Below are positions 1-10,489 of a DNA stretch of 64,000 nucleotides, piece by piece (the stretch's first letter is position 1; every line of letters starts with the position of its first letter). Location of the stretch: contig NC_089981.1 in assembly GCF_036417845.1 (NCBI RefSeq), forward strand, positions 64,197,268 to 64,261,267, given 5' to 3'. The notes under the pieces were generated by a model. That model saw nothing but the letters and a program-made list of their open reading frames with translations. It did not search any database and was not told where the DNA came from. A program made the position numbers and the translations under genes. The DNA comes from Apteryx mantelli (taxonomy: Eukaryota; Chordata; Aves; Apterygiformes; Apterygidae).

Positions 1-1240
1 TGTGGTAAAACCGTGTGTGCCCCATGTTTGGAGCAAACAACAAACCCACGTCATGTGTTTTTGGTTTCTCTGTTTCCTTGCCTCCGTCGGCACATGCTAG
101 AAGTGTGCAGCGTCTGTGCACTTTCCATTTGGTGCAAACAGAGCGCGCTTGGTCGCCAGCAGAGACAGCAACAGACAGCTTGCATCGGTGCCACCAAAAT
201 ATTTTGGGCTCTTGGTGAAGAAGGTCCCCCCCTGGTTTCCAGAAGTTTCTGTTGCGGGTGCAGTTTGGCAGGGGGGACGCCGGGGCTGTCTGCAGGCAGA
301 AGCAGGACTCAGCAAGTGGTCCCTGACGTGTGGCTCGCAAACGCCTCGGGCTTCGAACCGTGCTGGAGGCTTTCCTCCACGCTGGGCACCGGTGCAGCAG
401 CCGAGCTGCCCTCCTGGGCCTTGCGGGGATGTGGCTGCAGCAGCTGGGGGGCAGGGACGGCCCGGCCGGGCTGTGCAAATTCACTGGTGAGGGCAGACCC
501 CTTCGCTGTCAGCATGGGGCAGCGTGGGGCAGAGGCTGGCCGGAGCACGCGGCCCTGGGCACCGTTCCAGGCTGGGGCCGGCCACCGGGCTGGTGCAGAG
601 GTGGCGAGAGGCATTCCCGGCCCGCAGGCCATTGCCAGCGAGCAGAGTGGGCCATGCGCCGCGGCAGTCCTTGGCTGTCCCCTCCGCTCTGACGGGCAGC
701 GCAGAAATAGCAGCTGGCCCAGTTTTCCCGCCCCCGTGGCCCAGATCTCTAAGAACGGAGGTTGCTCGCGCAGCAACAGCCACAGCAGCAGCATCAGGCG
801 CTGCATTTAGCCCATGAGCTCAAACAGCAGGAGAGGCTGCCAGCAGGATCCCAGCCGGGCTGGGTGACGCTCCTGCTTGGAGACTGCGCTGCAGGCTCTG
901 TTTGTTGCTGTAAACACGCTTGCTGCTGCAGCTTCCCTGTTACTATCTATAGCCGCGATCTCTTGGCTCCCGTGCAAGGCGAGTCTGCGGTCTGGCTCCC
1001 AGCTTTGCCTGACCTGAGCCAGGGCTGCCTGACATCCCCGTTGTGGGTGGGTGTCTCCGGCTTTGCTGCAGCCGGGATCAAAACAAAACCTAAACTGGGG
1101 GAAAGGACAAGCCTTGCCCGCCGCTCCTTGCCGGTGGTTTCCCAGTGGCTCCCTGCCCGCTCGCGCCCCCGAGCTCTCCCAGCCCTCCCGAGGGGCCGCG
1201 TCTCCCCCTGCAGCCCCCCAGGCTTCCCTGGCAAGGTTTC
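1..1240. other. FOS upstream flank, no gene seen
   Basis: This is moderately GC-rich single-copy sequence upstream of FOS. Several frames stay open on both strands, but none shows a recognisable domain and the openness follows from base composition. The only point feature noted is a perfect 14-bp palindrome at 194-207 (CCAAAATATTTTGG). I see no exon, repeat or RNA gene that I can support. Confidence 0.5.
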
Positions 1241-1244
1241 CCAG

Positions 1245-1480
1245 CGCCCTGTGTCATTATCCTCATTCTCGGCTCTTACTCTGCATATATAATAGAAAAG
1301 TAAATAATGCCACATGAGTGTAACATTTTCCTCACTGTAGGAAATGGAGTAGGTTAGATTTTCCGCATGTACAGCCTGTAATATTCCAGTGCCGAGCTAT
1401 AGACAGAAACCGCTCGGTGCCAGCGACGGGATTTATTTGCAATAAAAAGTACATGTGTGTTTCTCGGCGGAGTAACCCCG
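1245..1480. promoter_or_regulatory. AT-rich candidate conserved element upstream of the FOS promoter
   Basis: A block of about 235 bp with many AT-rich motifs lies between GC-rich flanks. It contains a TATATAATAG-like stretch, paired inverted GGAA/TTCC Ets-type cores around 1327-1346, and an ATTTATTTGCAATAAA stretch near 1430-1446. The sharp composition change directly before the CpG island suggests a retained upstream regulatory element. This is inference from composition and motifs; conservation was not tested. Confidence 0.35.
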
Positions 1481-1685
1481 CTCCGGCTGCTCGGCCGGCC
1501 CTGCTCTGCCTGCCCCCGCAGGGAGCCCTTGCGGCCGCCGAGCCCGCGGTGCTTGGAGGGGCCCCGGCGCCGCCGGGGGCGCGCGGGGGGCGCGGCCCCG
1601 CGGGGGGGGGCGGGGGCCCGCCGCGTCCCGTCGGTCCGTGCCGCGGGGCGCGCCGCCCGCCGCACTTGGCTGCAGCTTGGAGCGG

Positions 1686-1694
1686 TTCCCGTCA
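1686..1694 (+). promoter_or_regulatory. SIE (STAT-type site) of the FOS promoter
   Basis: TTCCCGTCA lies 26 bases upstream of the CArG box. In mammalian FOS the sis-inducible element has the same core and sits just upstream of the SRE. The position and order match, so the assignment is firm. STAT1/STAT3 binding is known for the family, not shown here. Confidence 0.8.
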
Positions 1695-1709
1695 GTCACA
1701 CCCCTCGCA

Positions 1710-1729
1710 CGGATGTATCCCATATAAGG
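1710..1729 (+). promoter_or_regulatory. Serum response element: Ets (TCF) site plus CArG box
   Basis: CGGATGT at 1710-1716 is the ternary-complex-factor (Ets, ELK-type) site. CCATATAAGG at 1720-1729 is a perfect CArG box, CC(A/T)6GG, for SRF. The two are adjacent as in mammalian FOS and lie about 300 bp upstream of the TATA box, the canonical spacing. This element should confer growth-factor/ERK and serum responsiveness. The inner core differs from the mammalian one but keeps the consensus. Confidence 0.93.
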
Positions 1730-1734
1730 ATATC

Positions 1735-1742
1735 TGCGTCAG
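1735..1742 (+). promoter_or_regulatory. FAP / AP-1-like site next to the SRE
   Basis: TGCGTCAG follows the CArG box by five bases, exactly as the FAP1 site does in mammalian FOS. It can bind AP-1/ATF dimers and is linked in the family to autorepression by FOS-JUN. The same octamer recurs in FOS intron 1 at 2607-2614. Confidence 0.85.
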
Positions 1743-1759
1743 TGGGTTCCCGAGCTTGG

Positions 1760-1797
1760 CGGTACCACGCCGCGCGGGCGGTACCACGCCGCGCGGG
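1760..1797 (+). repeat. Perfect 19-bp tandem duplication in the FOS promoter
   Basis: The unit at 1760-1778 is repeated without change at 1779-1797. It begins CGGTACCACG and ends CGCGCGGG. The pair sits between the SRE/FAP block and the GC boxes. It may be a recent slippage duplication. Confidence 0.9.
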
Positions 1798-1989
1798 GGG
1801 AGGGGAGCCGCCGCCGGGCCGCCCCTCCCCCCGCCGCGCCGCCCGGCGGCCGCCGGCCCTCCCCCCCGCCTCGCGGCGCGCCCCCCCGCGGGAGGCGGCG
1901 GGGGCGGGGCGGGCGGGCCGGCCCCGGGGCGGGGCGGCGCGGCGCGGGGCCGGCGGCCCCCCCTCGGGCGCGAGTGGTGCGTCCCCCAG

Positions 1990-1997
1990 TGACGTCG
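1990..1997 (+). promoter_or_regulatory. Proximal CRE of the FOS promoter
   Basis: TGACGTCG lies 22 bp upstream of the TATA box. The proximal CRE of mammalian FOS sits at about -60 in the same place. Seven of eight bases match the palindromic CRE, so it may be a stronger CREB/ATF site than the half-type mammalian copy. It should mediate cAMP and calcium induction. Confidence 0.9.
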
Positions 1998-2018
1998 GCT
2001 GTTCACACGCCGGGAGGG

Positions 2019-2026
2019 TATAAAAG
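2019..2026 (+). promoter_or_regulatory. FOS TATA box
   Basis: TATAAAAG in a GC-rich context. It places the transcription start at about 2048-2050, giving a 5' UTR of roughly 145 bases. There is no upstream ATG between the predicted start site and the FOS start codon. Confidence 0.95.
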
Positions 2027-2192
2027 GGCGGCGCGGCGCGGTACTCCAGCGCAGAGCGAGCCGAGTGGCGGAGCCGGAGCGACGCGGCGGCACGGACGGG
2101 CGCAGCCGGCCTTCCCGACCTCCTTCTATCCCTGCTTCCCGCCCGAGGACACTCCGTTCCCACGGCCCCGGGTGTGCACGCGCCGAGCCGAC

Positions 2193-3945
<1,753 letters not shown>

Positions 3946-4738
3946 GGGGCCCAAGTCCCTCGTACTGACTGACCTGCCGGGCCCCCTCCCCTGCCCGTGC
4001 GCCCCCATGGACTCACCGCTGTGCCCCACGGGTCCCCAGGCCTGGGGAGGGCCCCACCACCGCCACCCCCTCTATCTGGCCTGGTGCCCCGGGGCCTGGC
4101 AGAGCGCCCCATGCTGAGGCCTCGTACCTCTTCCAGAGATGTAGCAAATCGCATGGAGTTTGTCTTGTCCCCAATGGCCCATCCATGAGAGCTGTTAGTC
4201 TGTAGCATGTCCCACATGGCTGGGTTGGTGACTCCCTCCCCTCCTTAGTATCACTAGCATTAACTAATTAATCTCTTGGTTTTAAACTATTGGAATTAAC
4301 CTGGTGCTGGGTATCTCCAACTCGTATCTAGTGCAGCTGATTAACAATAACTACTGTGTTCCTGGCAATATCGTGTTCTGATGACTTAGCAATGACCCAT
4401 CTTATGTGGGAGGGGAAAGAGACTCTATTTTATTTTCTAGTAGGTAGATAAATAGCTATATCCATGTACTGTAGTTCTACATTGATGTTCATTGTAACTT
4501 TACTGATCATGCATTGTTGAGGTGGTCTGAATGTTCTGACATAAGTTTTCCATGAAAACGTTTTTATTGTGTTTTTAATTTATTTATTAAGATGGATTCT
4601 CAGATATTTATATTTTTATTTTATTTTTTTCTACCTTGAGGTCTTTTTTGACATGTGGAAAGTGAATTTGAATGAAACTTAAGCATTGTCTGCTTATTAT
4701 TGTTCAGAGACATTGTCAATAAAAGCATTTAAGTTGAA
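3946..4738 (+). other. FOS: FOS 3' UTR with AU-rich instability elements
   Basis: The 3' UTR runs about 790 bases from the TGA to the predicted cleavage site. The first 180 bases are GC-rich and the rest AT-rich. ATTTATTTATT at 4578-4588 contains the TTATTTATT nonamer, and a further ATTTA lies at 4606-4610, followed by a U-rich stretch. This is the class of AU-rich element that causes rapid FOS mRNA decay. Confidence 0.9.
4718..4723 (+). terminator. FOS polyadenylation signal
   Basis: AATAAA is followed about 15-20 bases later by the expected cleavage zone and then by a GT-rich downstream element at about 4748-4765. No competing AATAAA occurs earlier in the 3' UTR, so a single message end is predicted. 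Confidence 0.92.
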
Positions 4739-6618
4739 TCTGGAGCTGTTCTTGTGTTGCCTTTTGCATCACTTCCTTATGACCCCAAAGTGGTTCCCTT
4801 CTCTGTAATATGGGCTGAGACTCGTGAGCTGCTGCCTGAGGCAGGGGGTGCTCCAGGGGCAAGGGTGGGAATATCCTTAAGGACAGGTCTGCCATCCCTC
4901 TGATGTATTAATCAGGATGGGCTGTGGCACCTGGGATGGCTGCCAGGGTGATCTCCTTGTCTCTGACCTTCCCCCTTCCTCTCCGTCTGGGGATGCCTGC
5001 CTTGGGCTTGGTGTCCTTCCTGTGCCCTTGTACCTCTGCATTTCACCTCTAATGTGGCCTTTCCTCAACAAACTTGAACTAAGAAGGGCAGAAGAGTTTC
5101 AGCCTCTGAATCACTGAGGCTGGTGCCAGGCTGGGGTCCACCCTGGCATTTGCATGCTCCTAGCAGCACAGCTTCCTTCTGCCTGCAGAGGCCCAGAAAC
5201 TTGCCCTTGTTGCTGGTGCCCTGGGCTGGGTCTGGCACCCCAGAAACAGTACTGAGAAAGCTGGAAGAAGATAAAGGGGAGAGATGTGCTCACCCACTTT
5301 CTTCTCACTCCCTCACTTTGGGCTGCAAGGGGTATATGGCAAAATGCTCACCCTTTCCTTGCCCTGCATTTTCTGTTAGCCTTAGCTCAGCCTTTGCAAC
5401 AGAATGAGTATAGGCTGAATAGTGAACAGCCCACCTGCTCTGGGAATGTGCTTCCCAACCTGGGGTCCCTGGCTGCAACATGGCCTCTCCTCCCTCAGCC
5501 ATTTTAAAAGAGCTGCTGCTTTTTGTCATTCCTGCTGCTTGCGCACTGGAATGTGTGCCTCCCTGGCCTGCCTAACCAGGATGGGGCAGGCTGCCCTTGT
5601 GTGCAGAGCACTCTTCTGCTCCCTCCCTAATGCAGAGGTGAAGGCAGCAGCATATGAAGAGTCCCACAGAGCAGCAGCAAGGCTTCCCTGACAGCCTCCA
5701 GCACTGTCACTCCAGCTCCTGAGAACCTCTTTCTCAAGGTGCCACAGAAATCCTGCACTGGCATGTGGGTCCAACCGGAGGTCACCTTGACCCTGTGCTC
5801 TCAGGAAATCTGTGCAGGCTTGAGGAGTCTCCAGCATTCAGGGTTGGGTTTGTGTAACCCCAGGCTTCCTGGTCACTGAAGCAAGCTCTGCTTTCTTCAC
5901 CCCTTCCCCAGTCAGAGCACGCACAGGATATATCTCATCTCAGTAGTGTGTATTGCAGCTTCACAGCTTGCTCAACAACAAGGCCTGCCCTGTGCAAAAG
6001 TGAATATTACCCATGCAGCTTCCCATCTTTCAACATTAAACTGGAGGCAGCGTTGACAACTGAAAAAGAATGAAACAGATCCTCAGCACTGACTCTGGTT
6101 GCTACTGAGATGCCACCCACTTAGAAGCAGCTACTTTCACATCACCACTCTAGTTTACAAGGCTAACACCCAGGCACAGCAAATGCACAGTAGCAATGAC
6201 CCTCAAGCAGTCATGTAGGTGCAGCTCCAAGAAAGTGCGACTCACATGACAAGCAACCTGGTAAAGTCAGTAAATCTGGAATCACAACATGCCTTCTGCT
6301 GAAAGACCAGCAGGTTCATAGCTGGAGAATTCAGGGGCCTTAAGAAAGCCTGCATATGCTGTCAAAGACACCTGATGCTCAGCAGAGGGTCAGAAAGGAA
6401 CAGTGGTCTTCAGATTCCCAAAACACTGAACAAGTCTCCTCCAAGTAGGTGGAGTGATTCTGGCCCATCATCTCTCAAGATCACAGGACAAGTTAATGCA
6501 AAATCTAGGGCGGAATTTGTACATCTGAGATAAAGTAACCCCATAGATTAACTGAGGCTTTTTCCTTCAGACAGCAACTACAGCAAGTGCCAAGTGTGAG
6601 TGTCGGCTTTTACATCTG

Positions 6619-6634
6619 TTACGCAATGATGTCA
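6619..6634. promoter_or_regulatory. Candidate C/EBP-ATF composite site
   Basis: TTACGCAAT (6619-6627) is a full C/EBP palindrome-type site. It overlaps TGATGTCA (6627-6634), a CRE/AP-1-like octamer. The tight overlap of two bZIP sites resembles a composite C/EBP-ATF element. Motif evidence only. Confidence 0.35.
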
Positions 6635-6774
6635 AATTCAGGGGTGGCACTGCATGACACCTCTAATGTTCAACCCCAGGCTCCAGCCCTAACATTACTC
6701 TTTGCCTTCAGCCAGGGACAATCTGGAATTCAGGATGTGCTAGATTAAATTTATGGCATGTTGTGGATGTGATT

Positions 6775-6860
6775 TATCTGCTTCCTAGCATTTGAGAACT
6801 CTGGAGCAAAATCTCACTTAAATCAGTGGGAATCTTGCCACCGACTTCAATAGAGCCATG
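6775..6860. repeat. Probable ancient amniote dispersed repeat relic
   Basis: The segment includes TCACTTAAATCAGTGGGAAT and, further on, GACTTCAATAGAGCC. Phrases of the kind 'aatgggagt...cattgacttcaatggg' are common in old dispersed repeats of birds, crocodilians and turtles. The family is not named because divergence is high. Confidence 0.4.
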
Positions 6861-7723
6861 AGGGGGAGTAATGCAGCATATAAATCTCTGCTTGGAATGA
6901 ATTAAATGCATGTGCCTCAATTATAAATGGTATCTGATACATCACACAGATACTGGTGCGCAGCTTTGTGAAACAAAACAATGGAATGTGATGATAAGAC
7001 AAGCAACTAATACTAGCATTATTTCTGACGCCTCCTTTGCTCCTGATCCCATTGAGGGCAGTATTGTAATTAATTCTTAGAAATGGAAGCTGCGATGCAA
7101 GGCAAAGAATAGGGTGACTGTTACTGTGAATTACGAAAAGCAGAGCAGTGAAACAGCACAAAGAGCCTTAAATACGTTTATGGCAGAATAAAGAATGGCC
7201 GTGCGGGAGAGCGACCCCAGAAACACGAGGGCTGCCCGGACGGACACGGGGTCCCTCTGACGCCGGCAGGGACTGCAGCTCCGACGCTCCCGTGCGCATC
7301 GGCCGCCCTGGCGCTCCCGCTGCCTGGCGGGGCGAGGCGCCCTCTCCGAGGCGCGAGGGCAGGGCGACAGGGCAGGCTGCTTCCAGCCGCGCTAGGACCA
7401 GCCCCGTTTACCTGGCGCCGCTAGCGACGGGCGCCCTCCCCCGCGCCGGGGGCAGCGCGGCCCGCCGCGCCCGCACGGAGCCGCTGGGCCGCGGGCTGCG
7501 CAGAGGCTCGGGCCGGGCCCGGGCGGCGCCAGCGCCGCGGGGACCCGGGGCTCGGGCGCGGCGCGGACCTGCGCGACCCGGCCCGGCCGCCGCTCCCCGC
7601 CGCCGCGACCGCGGCCGCCCCCGGCCCCGCGGCGCCCCGGCCGCGCGGCGCCCGCGCCTGCGCGCGCCGCCCTCCCCGCCGCGCTGTTTACTGTTTGGTT
7701 GCCGGGGCGCCGAGGAGCGCGGC

Positions 7724-7743
7724 ACGTCAGGGACGTGACGTCC
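7724..7743. promoter_or_regulatory. Paired inverted CREs
   Basis: ACGTCA (minus-strand TGACGT) at 7724-7729 and TGACGTCC at 7736-7743 are separated by six bases. Two CREB/ATF-type sites this close are unlikely to be chance outside a regulatory island. Confidence 0.6.
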
Positions 7744-7787
7744 CACTCCCCGCGGAGACGCTACGAGCCAACGCCATGACGCAAGTG

Positions 7788-7810
7788 CTTCCGGCCGTGC
7801 CCATATATGG
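7788..7810 (+). promoter_or_regulatory. Ets site plus perfect CArG box (SRE-like)
   Basis: CTTCCGG (7788-7794) is followed six bases later by CCATATATGG (7801-7810). The decamer matches CC(A/T)6GG exactly and is palindromic. An Ets site within a few bases of a CArG box is the arrangement of ternary-complex SREs, including the one in the FOS promoter at 1710-1729. Confidence 0.65.
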
Positions 7811-7878
7811 GAAAGCGGCGGTACCGTCTTCCCTTCGTTGGCCCGGGGCTGAGGCTCGCGCGTGCGGCTGGGCTGCGG

Positions 7879-7891
7879 GAAGGTTCTGGAA
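7879..7891. promoter_or_regulatory. Three-unit heat-shock element
   Basis: GAAGGTTCTGGAA gives three contiguous alternating nGAAn pentamers without mismatch, the canonical minimal HSF1 site. It lies 70 bases after the CArG box in the same island. Confidence 0.55.
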
Positions 7892-8049
7892 GGAAGGGGC
7901 GCGCGGAGGGGGCGGGGCGCGGGCGGTCGCGCGCAGGCGAGGCTGGGACCGTTGGTCCAACGGCCGGCGCGGGGCGCTGGCCGCGTTCCCTTGCCTCAGC
8001 GTCTGGGTCCTGAGCAGCTGGGCGCAGTGCTTGTTGGTGGGCATGGTTG

Positions 8050-9190
8050 GCCTTGGCTGTCAGAGTCCTGGGGCCGCCCCTTGATGGCAGTGCCCTCTCA
8101 GCCAGGGCTGCAGTTCAGGCCATTCGGTGCTTTCTCCCAGCCAGACAAAGGTATAGCACTTTGGGAGTGCTGGGTGTATAGTGGTCAGTGTGATACTTTG
8201 AGAAAAGCAGTGTTTCTTGTGACCAGGAATACACATTGGGGTCATAAGGCTGTATGGACTCCATTACTGCTTTTCCAGAGCTGTTGTCCCTGTTTTTCCC
8301 CCAAGTTGGGGGACATGCGCTGTGGGCAGAAGCACATGCAGACTTTCCAGATTGCCCAGAATGCCAGGTGTCTAGTGTCAGCTGGCTCACTTCTAACAGC
8401 TTGTGGTACTGACTGTCCTTAACAAGGCCTCCCTAGCTTCAGGTCTCTGTTTGGAAATCTCGCCTAGCAGCTACTCAGGGGTAGAAGTGATTTGTGACAC
8501 TATGAAAAATCAAAGGCAACACAATTAAGCTTAAAATAAAATTAACACAGAATATCAATTAGTATTCATCTCTATATGGACTTGGATGAAAGACTTTTTT
8601 TTCTTTTTTCCTGATGCTGCAAGTGCGGTATATTAAGTTATCCTAAGAAACCTGACAGCCTTGTTGCAGACTTCAGTGTAGCTGGTGACTAGCTACCTGT
8701 ATCCTTGAACATTTGTTCTGGCTGGTTCTCTTGCCATTCCTTTTTTGCTTATTTTGCCAATAACTGTGACTCTCCTGCCTACAGTCAAAATAGAACAGGA
8801 AGCCTGCCAAAAAGTCATCAGAGCCAATGGACAGTCAAGGTAAAAAAGACTGCTCAGAGAAGATAAGGTTCTAGAAAAGAAATTATATGATTATTTTGTT
8901 CTGCGTTCACTGTAGAGAAACTCAGCAAGATTCTCCTGCTTATCTTCTATTTTATGAGGGATTTATCAGAGGGTATGTCTCAAGTTGAAGTGTCCATAGG
9001 AAAGGTTATGAAAGAAAGGTAAAATGAAAAGCATTCAGCTGTCAGGACCAGATGATACCCAAGAGTTCCAAGGGAGGTCACAGTTTAAATAGCTGATCTA
9101 CTAGTTGTCATGTGTGGCATCTCACTTTAGAAGTGCTTTGATATGAGAGAGTGGGAAAGCAGTTAAGATGTCAATCAAAAAAAATGGCTA
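8050..9190. other. Intergenic, no gene or clear repeat seen
   Basis: AT-richer sequence between the CpG island and an old CR1 copy. All frames are broken within short distances and no domain is recognisable. Confidence 0.5.
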
Positions 9191-9194
9191 GAGA

Positions 9195-10480
9195 AATTCT
9201 TGCAAGCTATTGACCAATATCTTTACCAGGCAAGTTAGTGAAAACTGCTTAAAAAAGAGAACTAGTGGGCACAGAGGAAGGTGGTGTACTGGGAGAATCA
9301 GCGGGGTTTTTCTGAAGAGAAGTCCTGCCACACACGTTGTTAGGAGTCCTGTGAGGAGTCAGCAAGCACATGGAGAAAAGACATTCAGCCATGTAGTCTA
9401 CTTGGGTTTCCAAAGAGCATTCAGCAAAGTTTCTCAGCAAAAGCTTCTGAAGAACTAAGTTGCTATGGGATAAGAGGAGAAATTTTCACCTGGGTAGATG
9501 ACACTGGGTTAAAAGACAGGAAGCCAAAAGAACAAAAAATGCATGGAAAGAGTCAATATTGAATTTCTACAAGGATCTGTATTGGAGGCTGTGGTCTGGA
9601 AAAGGCAATGAATAATGGGGTGACTGAGAGGAACTTCAATAAGACTTTACAATACAAAGTGAGTGGATGATGAAGTTCAGTGTAGATAAATGTAAAGTGT
9701 TTCAATGAGGAGAAAACCAGTCTGAACTTTACATATACAGAAAAGGCTGATTTATCACTTAGGAACAAGATCTTGGCATAATAACAGTTCTGTGAAAATC
9801 TCAGCTGAAGGCTTGGTAGCTGAAAGCAAATGAAACTTTAGGAATTATTCAGAAAGAATAGAGAACAGAGCCGTGAACATCATTATGCCATGGTGTAAAT
9901 CCATGGTGTGCCTATGTTGTTGAATACTATGTACAGTTCTGATCTTATTCCCAGAAGGAGGTAGAGTGCTGCAAGAGGTACAGAAAAAGTAAATAGTTGT
10001 TCAAAGTTGTGGAACAGCTCCTGTATGAGAAACAGTTAAATTAACTAGGACTCTTTGGGTTTAGTGAAGGCTGAAGAGTGAGGGGAGATTACTTTCAGTA
10101 TAAGAATGATGGGCACCAAATGAAACTTGGGAAAAGGTGGGCTTAAAAACAGACAAAAGGAGGTTGCTCATCACATGATATGGCTGACCAGAGGAAAACC
10201 TCCTTCCATGATTTTGTGGGTACTAAAAGTTTACTTGAACTCAAGAGAAGTCTAGAAAACAAATGGAGGAAAAAACTATTGAGGACTATTAAATCCCCAA
10301 ACATCCCTTTGGCTCAGGAAGTCCTGATGTTGTACATTTCTGGAGCCTTGGGGAATATTCTAGGGAAGTAGCGCTGCATGCTTACAACCTTACAACCTGC
10401 TCTAGGTGGTTGCCAATGTCAAAAGACAGGATAGTGGTAAAAGGGACTCTGTCTGATCGTGTATGACTGTTCTTATGTTC
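9195..10480 (+). mobile_element. Ancient, heavily decayed CR1/L3-type LINE
   Basis: Fragments on the + strand still read like the reverse transcriptase of a CR1/L3 LINE. For example, the frame around 9370-9450 gives VYLGFQRAFSKVSQQKLL, a decayed version of the conserved YLDF-KAFD-V-H block. Further 3' there are recognisable pieces (TAAATGTAAAGT near 9688; the decayed LINE tail at about 10100-10180). Many stops and frameshifts are present. It is old and inactive, and clearly a different age class from the copies at 18 and 28 kb. Confidence 0.7.
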
Positions 10481-10489
10481 TTTCGTAAC

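Larger units (their letters stand above)
4745..7200. other. Intergenic, FOS 3' flank, no gene seen
   Basis: No open frame with a recognisable domain and no splice-supported exon was seen. Two smaller features lie within it: a C/EBP plus ATF-type motif pair at 6619-6634 and a likely ancient repeat relic at about 6775-6860. Confidence 0.5.
7200..8000. promoter_or_regulatory. CpG island 3' of FOS with clustered CRE, Ets/CArG and heat-shock motifs
   Basis: A second, sharply bounded CpG island lies about 2.5 kb past the FOS polyadenylation signal. It holds a FOX-type TGTTTAC (7685-7691), oppositely oriented CREs ACGTCA (7724-7729) and TGACGTCC (7736-7743), TGACGCAA (7777-7784), Ets CTTCCGG (7788-7794), a perfect CArG box (7801-7810) and a three-unit heat-shock element (7879-7891). 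The motif set repeats the logic of the FOS promoter. It could be a FOS enhancer or the promoter of an unannotated transcript. A splice-donor-like CCAG|GTAAAC exists on the minus strand with GT at 7410-7411. I see no protein-coding gene here. Confidence 0.7.

Noticed and set aside
13-810. 265-codon + strand open frame at the window start
   Set aside because: Overlapping frames on both strands are also open, the composition is GC-driven, and no domain or conserved motif is visible. It lies in the FOS upstream flank, where no gene is expected.
7292-7746. Arg/Pro/Ala-rich open frames on both strands
   Set aside because: Typical CpG-island translations; both strands are open at once and neither shows a recognisable protein feature.
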